Origin: Lentimicrobium sp.
GTDB lineage: Bacteria > Bacteroidota > Bacteroidia > Flavobacteriales > Flavobacteriaceae
Length of the DNA: 22,730 nt
Direction of reading: 5' to 3'
NCBI GenBank assembly: GCA_022758945.1
Contig: JAEMQE010000013.1
Location: 1-22,730, forward strand
Shown here: positions 1 to 8,933 of the stretch, piece after piece
Numbering within the stretch: the first letter of the stretch is position 1
Layout: every line of letters starts with the position of its first letter
Made by a program: the position numbers and the translations under genes
The notes under the pieces: model-generated
The model's input: the letters and a program-made list of their open reading frames with translations, nothing else
Told to the model about the DNA's origin: nothing
The model's database searches: none

Positions 1-1
1 T

Positions 2-79
2 CAAAAAATAGGAGTTCCATTTGAAATACCTGATGTAGGAGAGCATATTGTGATCTTTAAAAAAAATAAAAATGAATAA
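2..79 (+). CDS. C-terminal fragment of an upstream gene, function unknown
   Basis: The window opens inside a reading frame that runs 25 codons to a TAA at 77-79. The visible tail reads QKIGVPFEIPDVGEHIVIFK and ends KNKNE. Its last 8 nt (ATGAATAA) overlap the start of the L,D-transpeptidase gene at 72, as is usual for translationally coupled genes of one operon. Coupling to a peptidoglycan enzyme hints at a cell-wall role, but this is inference. The fragment is too short to assign to a family, and the frame could be open by chance, although the 8-nt overlap argues against that. Confidence 0.5.
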   Translation, partial: QKIGVPFEIPDVGEHIVIFKKNKNE

Positions 80-1655
80 ATTTTATATTTTACTCTTGAT
101 TTTCAACATTTTCAGTTGTGAAAGAGAAATGGCAAAAAAAGAAGTGACTTCCACTCCTTCAACTTCAATTCCTGTTATCCAACACAAAGGAAAAATAGTT
201 ACTTTTGATAGTATTTTACTAAATTCTTTTGACAGTAAAATTCTTAAAGATTTTTATAAATCATCTGGTTACAAAACTGTTTGGCAGTCAAAAAAAAATA
301 GAGAAATCATATTGGAACAACTCTACAATTCCAATGAAGAAGGACTAAATCCAGCTGATTATAATATAAATAAATTGCGAAAATATGAGAGGAAAATTGC
401 TTCTTTAGATGATAATAAATTAGCAAATTATGATATTTTGCTTACTAATGGCTTTCAAAAATACCTTTCACATTTGACAAACGGAAGGTTAAATCCTAGA
501 AAATTATATCAAAATTGGGATTTAAAAGAGAATGAAATTGACATAAATGAAACAATCTTGCTAATTAATGGCGATTCATTGGCAGAAAAAATCGAACTAT
601 TAAAACCCCAGCACTTGGTTTACCAAAGATTAAAAAGAGCACTTGCAATTATCAATACTTTACCAAAAGACAATTTTAAAAGGTTAGAAATAAAAAATAA
701 AATTGTCCTAAACGACACCAACTCGTCATTAATTGACATTAAAAAAAGATTAATTTACTGGAAAGATTTGCAGCCAAAAGACAATGTGTCCCCTATTTAT
801 GACAGCGAAACTTTTGAAGCCATAAAAAAATTTCAAACCCGTCACGGATTGTCGGCAGATGGCGTTATAGGCAAAGGAACTGTTGAATCGCTCAATTTTT
901 CGAAAAACCAGCGTAAAGAACAAATTATTGCTAATCTTGAGCGCTGGAAATGGTTTCCAAAAGAAATGGGAAAGGAATATGTAATTATCAATATTCCTGA
1001 TTATAAATTGACTCTGGTAAAAGGCAAAGACACGATTAGAACCCATAAAGTAATCATAGGAAGGCCAAAAAGAAAAACACCTGTATTATCTTCGAAGCTG
1101 ACTCAAGTGGTTTTTAATCCAACCTGGACAGTGCCCCCAACAATTTTGAGAGAAGACGTAATTCCTGAAATTTTAAAAAACCGAAATTATTTAGCTAAAA
1201 CTAACATCAAATTATATGACAGCAACGGAAATGTAGTACCTGCAAATAAATGGCGTTTATCAAAAGCAAAAAGCTATCGTTATGTGCAAAGTCCTGGAAC
1301 ATTTAATTCACTGGGAATGGTTAAACTAATTTTCCCCAATCGGTTTTCAATTTATTTACATGACACAAATCACAGAGATTTTTTTGAAAAACCAAAACGC
1401 TCTTTGAGTTCAGGTTGCGTGAGAGTTGACAATCCGTTAGAATTGACTGAATATTTAATGGATGATGCAACCAATTGGAATTTAGAAAAAATCACCGAAA
1501 CGCTTCAAAGCGAAAAAACAAAGCAGGTTAATTTAAATAAAGAAGTCTTTATCCATATTTTATACTGGACAGCTTGGAGCGAAAAAAACACTTTAATTTT
1601 TAGAGACGACATCTATAATCTTGATGCCGATTTATACAATCAATTAGGAAAATAA
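72..1655 (+). CDS. L,D-transpeptidase lipoprotein with peptidoglycan-binding domain (YcbB-like)
   Basis: 527 residues. L,D-transpeptidases of the YkuD family form 3-3 cross-links in peptidoglycan or attach proteins to it, acting in the periplasm. The N-terminus is hydrophobic and ends in a lipobox-like IFSC, so Cys16 is probably lipidated. The middle region (about 30-240) resembles the scaffold domain of YcbB-type enzymes. Residues about 244-275 form a peptidoglycan-binding motif (FQTRHGLSADGVIGKGT). The YkuD catalytic domain follows: YVIINIPDYKLTLV at its start, His430 in YLHDTN, and the nucleophile Cys449 in SSGCVRV. Length and domain order fit the large YcbB-like class rather than short ErfK/YbiS enzymes. 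The ATG at 72 overlaps the stop of the upstream frame, suggesting an operon. The 3' end overlaps the convergent transpeptidase gene by 12 nt. Confidence 0.93.
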   Translation: MNKFYILLLIFNIFSCEREMAKKEVTSTPSTSIPVIQHKGKIVTFDSILLNSFDSKILKDFYKSSGYKTVWQSKKNREIILEQLYNSNEEGLNPADYNINKLRKYERKIASLDDNKLANYDILLTNGFQKYLSHLTNGRLNPRKLYQNWDLKENEIDINETILLINGDSLAEKIELLKPQHLVYQRLKRALAIINTLPKDNFKRLEIKNKIVLNDTNSSLIDIKKRLIYWKDLQPKDNVSPIYDSETFEAIKKFQTRHGLSADGVIGKGTVESLNFSKNQRKEQIIANLERWKWFPKEMGKEYVIINIPDYKLTLVKGKDTIRTHKVIIGRPKRKTPVLSSKLTQVVFNPTWTVPPTILREDVIPEILKNRNYLAKTNIKLYDSNGNVVPANKWRLSKAKSYRYVQSPGTFNSLGMVKLIFPNRFSIYLHDTNHRDFFEKPKRSLSSGCVRVDNPLELTEYLMDDATNWNLEKITETLQSEKTKQVNLNKEVFIHILYWTAWSEKNTLIFRDDIYNLDADLYNQLGK

Positions 1656-2366
1656 AGCAGAAATTGTTTTAAAGCTTCTTGACGGATGGTAGATAAACAG
1701 GCACGATTTATTCTTTATCGTGTTAACAATTTCTTTAAGTGACTCTTCCGGAATGGCAGGACAGCCTTGACTTCGTCCTAATCTTTTATTGCATTTTATG
1801 AATGAATTTGAAACATAATTTGCTGAATGCATTACCACACCTCTTTCTCTCGCATTATCATTAATTCCTTTTTCTAGACCGTCTAATTTAAGTGACATAC
1901 CGTGTTTTCCGTTATAGATTTCACCCGTAGCATAAAAGCCAAGGCTACTTTTAAAAGAACTGTTAGAATTCGAAAAACTATTTGCATATTCTTCACCGGT
2001 ATTTCTTCCGTGGGCAACTAAGGAATTGTATAAAATAGTATTGGTATCCAAATCGATTACCCAAAGTCTTTTAATATTTGAAGAAAGGCTAAAATCTACC
2101 AAGGTCAAAATGTCTTTTTGAATTAATCCTTTCTCTTTCAATAAATAAAAACCTTTCAGGGCCTCTTTAAAACTTTCGGGATTAGGCAAATCAAAATGAT
2201 TGGAATTCAAGTTGTTATAAACCGTTTCGATGTTTGAATCGGAACTTGATTTTAAAACACTTGCAACTTCTATTTTTCGGGAATTTACTGAATCAGTACT
2301 ATTTGTTTTACTTGTATAAAATGAGAATAATAAAAATAAAACAGCAGGAAATATCTTATAAATCAT
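1644..2366 (-). CDS. Second L,D-transpeptidase, YkuD_2-like catalytic domain
   Basis: 240 residues. The N-terminal hydrophobic segment (about 4-19) is a probable signal peptide or anchor, placing the protein in the periplasm. The catalytic region runs from about residue 100 (RLWVIDLDTNTILYNSLVAHG) to the C-terminus. It contains His180 in GVVMHSANY and Cys202 in RSQGCPAIP, the pattern of the bacterial 'murein L,D-transpeptidase catalytic domain' family rather than SxGCVR of classic YkuD. It therefore probably makes or edits L,D cross-links but belongs to a different subfamily from its convergent neighbour. Transcription starts in the 2367-2555 gap, where a minus-strand -7 element lies at 2403-2410. 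No terminator separates it from the opposing gene. Substrate and donor peptide cannot be read from the sequence. Confidence 0.87.
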   Translation of the reverse strand: MIYKIFPAVLFLLFSFYTSKTNSTDSVNSRKIEVASVLKSSSDSNIETVYNNLNSNHFDLPNPESFKEALKGFYLLKEKGLIQKDILTLVDFSLSSNIKRLWVIDLDTNTILYNSLVAHGRNTGEEYANSFSNSNSSFKSSLGFYATGEIYNGKHGMSLKLDGLEKGINDNARERGVVMHSANYVSNSFIKCNKRLGRSQGCPAIPEESLKEIVNTIKNKSCLFIYHPSRSFKTISALFS

Positions 2367-2402
2367 TGATAATGTTTAGGTTATACATTAGACTTAGGAC
2401 TG

Positions 2403-2410
2403 CAAAGATA
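2403..2410 (-). promoter_or_regulatory. Candidate -7 element for the minus-strand L,D-transpeptidase
   Basis: The minus strand reads TATCTTTG, an exact match to the Bacteroidota -7 consensus TAnnTTTG, 36 nt before the ATG at 2366. No convincing TTTG -33 box lies at the expected distance, where there is an A/T run instead. Strength is therefore uncertain. Confidence 0.45.
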
Positions 2411-2504
2411 CAACAGAAATATACTTTTTAAAAAAAATTAAGAAAAAAATATGATTTCCAATGTTATTTAGGGTCATTATTTATAGCCGAAAAATCACAT
2501 TTTG

Positions 2505-2535
2505 TTTGCTTTTTGTGTTAATTTTACTATTTTTG
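2505..2535 (+). promoter_or_regulatory. Consensus Bacteroidota promoter for the DUF5916 gene
   Basis: TTTG at 2505-2508, a 19-nt spacer, then TATTTTTG at 2528-2535 match TTTG-N19-TAnnTTTG exactly. The -7 element ends 20 nt before the ATG at 2556, so the leader is short. A second TTTG directly upstream (2501-2504) makes the -33 assignment slightly ambiguous. Confidence 0.72.
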
Positions 2536-2555
2536 TCTATCATTTATCATAATAT

Positions 2556-4949
2556 ATGTCGAAGTCCTACTCTTCATTACTGCTTTTTTTAGTTTTTATT
2601 AATTTTTGCTCCTACGGTCAAAAAAAGACACTTCAGGCAAAATCTACTATAGAAAACATTGTTATTGACGGAAAAATTAATGAAGAAGCATGGAAAACCG
2701 CTCCAATTGCCACTGATTTCATTATGTATGAGCCGGATAATGGAAAGCCTATCAGCGAAAAAAAGAAAACAGAGGTAAAAGTTCTTTATGATAATACAGC
2801 AGTATATATTTCGGCTGTTTTGTATGATGATGAACCCAATAAAATTTCGAGAGAATTAACTAATCGCGATGTTTTTGGGGTTTCTGATCATTTTTTGGTT
2901 TCAATCAACGGATACAATGACGGGCAACAAGATTTTAGATTTTATGTCAGCGCTGCCGGAGTCCAAATGGATTGTTTAGCAACTGAAGATCTTGAAGATT
3001 ATAAATGGGATGCCATTTGGGATAGTGAAGTAACTTTAACCGATTTTGGTTGGGTTGTGGAAATGAAGATTCCTTATGCAGCACTTCGATTTTCTAAAGC
3101 ATCAAAACAAACTTGGGGTTTAAATTTTACGCGTGAAATAAAGCGTGATGCACAAAAATATACCTGGAATTTTGTTGACACAAAAATAGGTTCCATAATC
3201 ACGCAAGAAGGGATTCTGGAAGGGATTGAAAATATAAATACTCCTACGCGACTTTTCTTCATTCCATATACTTCGGCATATTATCAACAAAATGATTATG
3301 GATCTGACAGAACCTTAAAAGCGGGAATGGACATTAAATATGGAATAAATGATGCCTTTACACTTGATGCGATATTAGTTCCTGATTTTGGACAAACAAA
3401 ATTTGATAATGCTATTCTAAATCTCGAACCCTTCGAACAGCAATTGAATGAAAACAGACCTTTTTTTACGGAAGCAACTGATTTATTTTCAAAAGGAGGC
3501 TTGTTTTATTCTAGAAGAATTGGTGGCGCGCCAACAACTGAACCAACCACCGCAGCTAATGAAAAAGTCACAGAATATCCAAGCTCTGTTAATTTAATAA
3601 ATGCGGTAAAAGTTTCCGGTCGAACAGAAAAAGGACTCGGAATTGGGTTTTTAAACGCCGTTACCGAAAAAACTTATGCCACCATTTTAGATACAATTTC
3701 TGGAACAACCCGAAAGGAAGTTATAGAGCCATTAGCTAATTATAATGTTTTAGTCTTTGACCAGCGTTTTAATCAAAACTCATCTGTTTCCTTTGTAAAT
3801 ACAAATACCATTAGAAATGGAAACTTTCGTGATGCCAATGTTTCAGCTTTATTATTTGATTTAAATACAAAAGCTAACACCTACAATTTATATGGAGATT
3901 TTAAATACAGTTCCATTACAGGTTTAGAAAATTATGATGGTTACAAAACATCGTTAAACTTTGCAAAAACAAGCGGAAAATACAGATACTTGTTTTTCGG
4001 AAAATACATATCCAAAAATTACGATATAAATGATTTGGGAATTATTTTTGTCACTAACTACCATGCTGCTTATGCTGAAATGAGTTATAGAATTATAAAT
4101 CCAACAAAGTCTTTTAATTCATTTAAAGCTTCTCAAAATATAAATACTGAAATACAAAATACGACGGGAAAAATCCAAGAAGCTTGGTATCAAATTAACG
4201 CTTCTGCAACTACATTAAAAAACCATTATCTTGAATTTCGTTTTACTCTTAATCCATTAGAACGATTTGATTTTTATGAACCCCGAGAATATGGAAGATA
4301 TGTTTTTAAACCCAAAAGTGTAGTCGGTTATATTCAGTTTTATTCGAACGAAAACAAGCCCTTCCATTATGAAGTAGAGGCTGCGGCTGAAAAATTTGAT
4401 GAGGAAGGAAGAAATACTTATTTATTAAATGGTGGAATAAAATACAGATTTAGTGATAAATTTTCTTTGTCATATAATGTGCTTTACACTCATAAGATAA
4501 ATGATAGAGGATGGGTTGGTTTTGATAATGACGATATTATTTTTGCAGAGCGCAATCGAGAAATAGTAGAACATTACTTTACCGGTAAATATTCCATAAC
4601 TAATAAGATGAATTTTAATCTTATAGCCCGTTATTATTGGTCTTATGCTGAAAACCACGAATTTTTTACCCTTCAGGACGATGGCTATTTAACTCCCAAC
4701 CCAAGCTATTCGGAAAATAAAAATAGAAATTTCAATTCTTGGAATTTAGATTTTTCTTATTCCTGGTGGTTTGCTCCTGGAAGCGAAATCTCTTTTTTAT
4801 ATCGAAATTACGCCTTAGAAAGTACAAATATTGTAGAAAAAAATGCTCACGAAAACCTTACCAATGTTTTCAACAGCAATCTGACTAATATTTTATCGAT
4901 TAGTATTCGTTATTATATTGACTATAATTCCTTAAAAAGGAAACACTAA
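2556..4949 (+). CDS. DUF5916 outer-membrane protein with CBM9-like N-terminal domain
   Basis: 797 residues. The first 21 residues form a signal peptide (LLLFLVFINFCSYGQ). Residues about 30-215 resemble a CBM9-like sugar-binding domain, with the opening IENIVIDGKINEEAWKTAP and later strands such as VKVLYDNTAVYISAVLYDDE. The remainder (about 225-797) is rich in alternating aromatic and polar strands, consistent with the DUF5916 beta-barrel of Bacteroidota outer membranes. The C-terminus ends in strand-like LSISIRYYIDYN. Family members are common in Flavobacteriia; their substrate is unknown, and the 'hydrolase' label often attached to them is not supported here by a catalytic motif. The gene stands alone between the divergent transpeptidase and gpmI and has its own consensus promoter. 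Confidence 0.85.
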   Translation: MSKSYSSLLLFLVFINFCSYGQKKTLQAKSTIENIVIDGKINEEAWKTAPIATDFIMYEPDNGKPISEKKKTEVKVLYDNTAVYISAVLYDDEPNKISRELTNRDVFGVSDHFLVSINGYNDGQQDFRFYVSAAGVQMDCLATEDLEDYKWDAIWDSEVTLTDFGWVVEMKIPYAALRFSKASKQTWGLNFTREIKRDAQKYTWNFVDTKIGSIITQEGILEGIENINTPTRLFFIPYTSAYYQQNDYGSDRTLKAGMDIKYGINDAFTLDAILVPDFGQTKFDNAILNLEPFEQQLNENRPFFTEATDLFSKGGLFYSRRIGGAPTTEPTTAANEKVTEYPSSVNLINAVKVSGRTEKGLGIGFLNAVTEKTYATILDTISGTTRKEVIEPLANYNVLVFDQRFNQNSSVSFVNTNTIRNGNFRDANVSALLFDLNTKANTYNLYGDFKYSSITGLENYDGYKTSLNFAKTSGKYRYLFFGKYISKNYDINDLGIIFVTNYHAAYAEMSYRIINPTKSFNSFKASQNINTEIQNTTGKIQEAWYQINASATTLKNHYLEFRFTLNPLERFDFYEPREYGRYVFKPKSVVGYIQFYSNENKPFHYEVEAAAEKFDEEGRNTYLLNGGIKYRFSDKFSLSYNVLYTHKINDRGWVGFDNDDIIFAERNREIVEHYFTGKYSITNKMNFNLIARYYWSYAENHEFFTLQDDGYLTPNPSYSENKNRNFNSWNLDFSYSWWFAPGSEISFLYRNYALESTNIVEKNAHENLTNVFNSNLTNILSISIRYYIDYNSLKRKH

Positions 4950-5067
4950 TAATGCATTAATTTTAAGAAAAGACCTCATCTTCAATACAATTATTATTTT
5001 TTTACATTGGAATCAAAAAAATGTGTAATAGTAGTTTATACTGAAACCAACATTTTTAGAAATGCTT

Positions 5068-5075
5068 TATCTTTG
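5068..5075 (+). promoter_or_regulatory. Candidate -7 element for gpmI
   Basis: TATCTTTG matches TAnnTTTG exactly and ends 16 nt before the gpmI ATG at 5092. The position 19 nt upstream (5045-5048) reads AACC, so there is no clear -33 box. Confidence 0.5.
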
Positions 5076-5091
5076 TAAAAAATAAATCACA

Positions 5092-6609
5092 ATGAACAAA
5101 AAAGTAATCCTTATGATTCTGGACGGTTGGGGAAATTCTCCTGACCCTAAAGTCTCCGCAATTGACAATGCCAATATTCCTTTTATCAAAAGTTTATATA
5201 CAAAATATCCCGTTGCACAGCTTCGAACCGATGGTTTAAATGTGGGTTTGCCTGAAGGCCAAATGGGAAATTCCGAAGTAGGACATATGAACCTTGGTGC
5301 AGGAAGAATTATTTACCAAGATTTGGCAAAAATAAATCTGGCTGTTGAAAACAAAACATTAAACACCGAACCAGTGCTTGTTGATGCGTTTCAATATGCA
5401 AAAGAAAAAAATGTAAATATCCATCTTCTTGGATTAGTTTCTGATGGTGGTGTGCATTCTCATACTTCGCATTTACGAGGTTTGATTGATGCAACTCAAG
5501 ATTTCGGATTACAAAAAGTCTTCATTCACGCTTTTACTGATGGTCGTGATGTGGATCCAAAATCAGGTGCTACTTACATCCAGAATTTAGAAAATTATAT
5601 TGCAAAAACTTCGGTTAAAATTGCTTCTGTCGTTGGAAGATATTATGCGATGGATCGTGATAAACGCTGGGAAAGAGTCAAAATTGCTTATGATTTATTG
5701 GTAAACGGAACAGGAACTCATTCTAAAGATGCCGTAAACAGCATCGAAGAAAGTTACAAGAATGACGTGACCGACGAATTCATTAACCCAATTGTAATGG
5801 TTGATGAAAATGACAAACCATTGGCTACAATTAAAGAAAATGATGTCGTTATTTTCTTTAATTTCAGAACAGATAGAGGTCGTGAACTTACCGAAGTTTT
5901 ATCACAACAAGATTTCCATGAGCAAAATATGCACAAATTGAATTTGTATTATGTTACGCTGACCAATTATGACGAAACTTATGAGAATGTAAAAGTTGTT
6001 TACAACAAAGACAACGTTACTGAAACTCTAGGCGAAGTCTTGGAAAAGGCAAACAAAAAACAAATTAGAATTGCCGAAACTGAGAAATATCCTCATGTGA
6101 CATTCTTCTTTTCGGGCGGAAGAGAATTGCCTTTTGAAGGCGAATCTCGAATCCTGAAAAACTCTCCTAAAGTAGCTACTTATGATTTGAAACCCGAAAT
6201 GAGTGCTTTTGAACTAGCAGATGCCTTGGTTCCAGAATTGAATAAAGGTGAAGTCGATTTTGTTTGTCTTAATTTTGCCAATGGCGATATGGTAGGACAT
6301 ACAGGAGTTATGAGTGCAGCAATAAAAGCTTGTGAAGCCGTTGATAAATGTGTCGAAAAAGTGATTACAGCAGCTTTGGCGAATAATTACACCACATTAA
6401 TAATTGCCGATCACGGAAATTGCGAAACGATGATCAATCCTGACGGAACTCCAAATACGGCACATACTACAAACCCAGTTCCAATAATTTTAGTTGACCC
6501 TGAATTAAAGGAAATTCACGATGGAGTTTTGGGCGATATAGCTCCAACCATTTTAGAATTGATGGGAATTGAAAAACCCGCAGTTATGACCAGACATTCA
6601 CTTCTATAA
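5092..6609 (+). CDS. gpmI: 2,3-bisphosphoglycerate-independent phosphoglycerate mutase
   Basis: 505 residues, the usual length of bacterial iPGM. The enzyme interconverts 3- and 2-phosphoglycerate in glycolysis and gluconeogenesis in the cytoplasm, using two Mn ions and a phosphoserine intermediate. The phosphatase domain opens with VILMILDGWGNS (metal ligand Asp11), and the nucleophile Ser61 lies in GQMGNSEVGHMNLGAG. The phosphotransferase-domain motifs LVSDGGVHSH and HAFTDGRDVDP follow, then metal-site motifs in the C-terminal half (NFANGDMVGHTG, IADHGNCETM, AHTTNPVPIIL). All expected motifs are intact. The gene is monocistronic, preceded by a -7 element and followed within 20 nt by a strong palindromic terminator. 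Confidence 0.97.
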   Translation: MNKKVILMILDGWGNSPDPKVSAIDNANIPFIKSLYTKYPVAQLRTDGLNVGLPEGQMGNSEVGHMNLGAGRIIYQDLAKINLAVENKTLNTEPVLVDAFQYAKEKNVNIHLLGLVSDGGVHSHTSHLRGLIDATQDFGLQKVFIHAFTDGRDVDPKSGATYIQNLENYIAKTSVKIASVVGRYYAMDRDKRWERVKIAYDLLVNGTGTHSKDAVNSIEESYKNDVTDEFINPIVMVDENDKPLATIKENDVVIFFNFRTDRGRELTEVLSQQDFHEQNMHKLNLYYVTLTNYDETYENVKVVYNKDNVTETLGEVLEKANKKQIRIAETEKYPHVTFFFSGGRELPFEGESRILKNSPKVATYDLKPEMSAFELADALVPELNKGEVDFVCLNFANGDMVGHTGVMSAAIKACEAVDKCVEKVITAALANNYTTLIIADHGNCETMINPDGTPNTAHTTNPVPIILVDPELKEIHDGVLGDIAPTILELMGIEKPAVMTRHSLL

Positions 6610-6627
6610 TAGAAATACTGAGTTTAT

Positions 6628-6661
6628 AAAAAAGTCCTGCAAATTTGCAGGACTTTTTTTT
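6628..6661. terminator. Bidirectional terminator between gpmI and the CoA-transferase
   Basis: AGTCCTGC at 6633-6640 pairs with GCAGGACT at 6647-6654, with AAATTT between them. An A-run precedes the left arm (6628-6632) and a T-run follows the right arm (6655-6661), so 6628-6659 is a perfect palindrome. The hairpin plus T-run can stop transcription from both sides. The minus-strand gene's stop codon (6660-6662) lies at its edge. Confidence 0.88.
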
Positions 6662-7934
6662 AGTTACAATTTATCAAATTATAATATTCCCTCTCAATAT
6701 ATTCCTGATGATTTGGATGGGCTATTTTAACCAATTCCGTTGCGCGTTGTCGCAGTGTTTTTCCGTACAAATCGGCAATCCCGTTTTCGGTAATTATGTA
6801 TTGAATATGGGAACGCGTGGTAACAACTCCTGCTCCTTGTTTTAAATAAGGAACAATTCTACTATCACCATTTTTAGTCACAGATGGCAGCGCAATAATG
6901 GCTTTTCCCCCATCACTTAATGAAGCTCCACGGATAAAATCCATTTGACCACCAACACCTGAATACATTCTGGCGCCAATAGAATCAGCACAAACCTGAC
7001 CCGTAACATCAACTTCTATTGCTGAATTAATTGCCACCATTTTAGGGTTTTTCCGAATTCTGGCCGTATCATTTACATACGACGACTCTCTCATTTCAAC
7101 AAACGGATTGTCATTTACAAAATCATATAATCTTTGAGAACCAATTAAAAAAGTGGCCAATGCTCTACCTCTGGAAACCCCTTTAAAATTGCCATTAATC
7201 ACGTTGCTTTCTATTAAATCGATCACGCCATCCGAAAACATTTCAGTGTGCAATCCCAGGTTTTTATGATTGGACAATTTGGATAAAGCAGCATTTGGAA
7301 TAGAACCAATTCCCATTTGCAAAGTACTTTCATCTTCAATTAATGAAGCAATGTAATTCCCTATTTTATCTTCCAATGGAGAAGAATTTCCCATTTCGTG
7401 GGTGTATATTGGCGAATCAACTTCCACTAGATAATCAATTTCAGAAATATGAAGGAATCCGTCTCCAAAAGTTCTTGGCATATGTGGATTAACCTGTGCG
7501 ATTACTGTTTTTGCACTTTCTATTGCTGCTAATGTAGCTTCTACTGAAACTCCAAGCGAACAATATCCGTGGCTATCAGGTGTCGAAACATGAATAAAAG
7601 CTACATCCAAAGGCAAAACTTTTTTTCTAAACAGAGACGGCAATTCACTTAAAAAAACAGGCGTATAAGAACCATTTCCTGCTACCAAAGTATGTCTTAT
7701 ATTCGGACCAATAAAAAAAGAATTCACGTGAAAGCTTTCTGCTAATTCCGGATTCGCATAACGCGCTTCTCCTTCAATATGCAAATGACAAATTTCTACG
7801 TTTCTTAATTCAGAAGCTCTTTCTGTCAATGCGTTTGCCAATATTGTAGGCGCAGCAGCAGCAGCCTGAAGATAAACTCTATCACCTGATTTTACCACTT
7901 TTACAGCTTCTTCGGCAGTTACATATTTACTCAT
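6660..7934 (-). CDS. Acetyl-CoA hydrolase/CoA-transferase family protein
   Basis: 424 residues, typical of the short class of this family (4-hydroxybutyrate CoA-transferase-like) rather than the roughly 500-residue AarC/Ach1 class. Such enzymes move CoA between acyl groups, usually with acetyl-CoA as donor or product, through a glutamyl-CoA intermediate. Visible motifs include GIGSIPNAAL (about 208-217), GLHTEMFSDGVIDL (about 227-240, with Glu231 the likely catalytic glutamate) and INSAIEVDVTGQV (about 302-314). GVGGQMDFIRGA (about 326-337) lies in the C-terminal domain. The acyl substrate cannot be deduced from sequence; the gene has no metabolic partner next to it. It is transcribed convergently to gpmI and divergently from map, and shares the palindromic terminator with gpmI. 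Confidence 0.9.
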   Translation of the reverse strand: MSKYVTAEEAVKVVKSGDRVYLQAAAAAPTILANALTERASELRNVEICHLHIEGEARYANPELAESFHVNSFFIGPNIRHTLVAGNGSYTPVFLSELPSLFRKKVLPLDVAFIHVSTPDSHGYCSLGVSVEATLAAIESAKTVIAQVNPHMPRTFGDGFLHISEIDYLVEVDSPIYTHEMGNSSPLEDKIGNYIASLIEDESTLQMGIGSIPNAALSKLSNHKNLGLHTEMFSDGVIDLIESNVINGNFKGVSRGRALATFLIGSQRLYDFVNDNPFVEMRESSYVNDTARIRKNPKMVAINSAIEVDVTGQVCADSIGARMYSGVGGQMDFIRGASLSDGGKAIIALPSVTKNGDSRIVPYLKQGAGVVTTRSHIQYIITENGIADLYGKTLRQRATELVKIAHPNHQEYIEREYYNLINCN

Positions 7935-8007
7935 AACAAATAATTTTTTATAAAGTTACATGCTATTGACTAAAAAAAGTATGATAAAACTCATACATAA
8001 TCAAATT

Positions 8008-8038
8008 TTTAAATAATCAGTTTTTAATTGTATTTTTG
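8008..8038 (+). promoter_or_regulatory. Promoter of map
   Basis: TTTA at 8008-8011, a 19-nt spacer and TATTTTTG at 8031-8038 differ from TTTG-N19-TAnnTTTG by one base. The -7 element ends 19 nt before the ATG at 8058. It also lies inside the longer frame that would start at TTG 8028, which supports 8058 as the real start. Confidence 0.65.
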
Positions 8039-8057
8039 CGGTCAGAAAAAAAGCATT

Positions 8058-8876
8058 ATGATTATCCAAAAAACCCGGGAAGAAATAGAATTGATGCGCG
8101 AAAGTGCCTTGATTGTTTCAAAAACATTAGGAATGATTGCTTCCGAAATAAAAGAAGGAGTAACCACTTTATATTTAGACAAATTAGCCGAAGAATTCAT
8201 TCGGGATCACGGAGCTGTTCCAAGTTTTCTTGGATTGTATGGCTTCCCAAACACGCTTTGTATGAGTCCAAATGCTCAGGTTGTGCACGGAATTCCGAAC
8301 AATATTCCATTAAAAAGCGGCGATGTAATTTCGGTAGATTGTGGCGCTTATAAAAACGGATATCACGGTGATCACGCCTATTCTTTCGAAATTGGCGAAG
8401 TAGCTCCAGAAACCAAAAAATTATTACAGGTAACCAAAGAATCTCTATACGTTGGAATCCGTGAATTTAAAGCCGGAAACCGTGTGGAAGATGTGGGTAA
8501 TGCTATTCAAAAATATACAGAAAGTCACGGATATGGAGTAGTTCGGGAACTTGTAGGACACGGTCTAGGGCAAAAAATGCACGAAGATCCAGAAATGCCC
8601 AACTACGGAAAACGTGGTCGTGGAAAACTTTTTGTAGAAGGAATGGTTGTTGCCATTGAACCTATGATTAATTTGGGAACCAAAAATATAAAACAACTTA
8701 AAGACGGCTGGACAATCCTGACTGCTGACGGAAAACCAAGTGCTCATTTTGAACACGACGTGGCACTAATTGACGGAAAACCAGAATTGCTTTCGACTTT
8801 TGCTTATGTTTATCAGGCATTGGGAATTGTGAGCAATGAGGAAGACGAGTTTAGAAAAATTCCTTTTGTTCTTTAA
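8058..8876 (+). CDS. map: Methionine aminopeptidase, type I
   Basis: 272 residues. It removes the initiator methionine from nascent proteins in the cytoplasm, using a dinuclear metal centre. The five-ligand set is visible: two Asp in VISVDCGAYKNGYHGDHAYSF, His in GHGLGQKMHEDPEMPN, Glu in AIEPMINLG and Glu in FEHDVALI. A further conserved His is seen in VVHGIPNN. The frame can be extended to a TTG at 8028, but that extension covers the promoter -7 box, and MIIQKTREEIELMRES is the normal type I N-terminus, so ATG 8058 is chosen. In many bacteria map lies near ribosomal or secY genes; here it is upstream of the ATPase cassette and a methyltransferase, with no terminator seen after it. Confidence 0.96.
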   Translation: MIIQKTREEIELMRESALIVSKTLGMIASEIKEGVTTLYLDKLAEEFIRDHGAVPSFLGLYGFPNTLCMSPNAQVVHGIPNNIPLKSGDVISVDCGAYKNGYHGDHAYSFEIGEVAPETKKLLQVTKESLYVGIREFKAGNRVEDVGNAIQKYTESHGYGVVRELVGHGLGQKMHEDPEMPNYGKRGRGKLFVEGMVVAIEPMINLGTKNIKQLKDGWTILTADGKPSAHFEHDVALIDGKPELLSTFAYVYQALGIVSNEEDEFRKIPFVL

Positions 8877-8913
8877 ATCACGAATTTCACTTATAACGTC
8901 AAAAAAAATTAAC

Positions 8914-8921
8914 TATATTTA
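8914..8921 (+). promoter_or_regulatory. Weak candidate -7 element for the ATPase-nuclease cassette
   Basis: TATATTTA differs from TAnnTTTG in the last base and ends 12 nt before the ATG at 8934. No -33 box is evident. It is suggestive only, and read-through from map is an alternative. Confidence 0.28.
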
Positions 8922-8933
8922 CAAAAAAATACA

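Noticed and set aside
8002..8009. Minus-strand AAAATTTG as -7 element of the CoA-transferase gene
   Set aside because: One mismatch at a key base and no -33 box; the site also overlaps the map -33 region, so it could be chance in AT-rich DNA.
8028..8057. N-terminal extension of map starting at a TTG
   Set aside because: The extension covers the promoter -7 box TATTTTTG, and the normal type I methionine aminopeptidase N-terminus begins at ATG 8058.
8036..8353. 105-residue frame overlapping map on the same strand
   Set aside because: Arg/Ser/Cys-rich composition typical of a frame-shifted reading of map; no start signals.
8877..8933. Possible insertion scar or direct repeats flanking the ATPase cassette
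   Set aside because: I compared the sequence after map with that around 10690-10740 and saw no convincing matching repeats. The phrase atcacgaatttcac after map resembles common intergenic sequence in flavobacteria.
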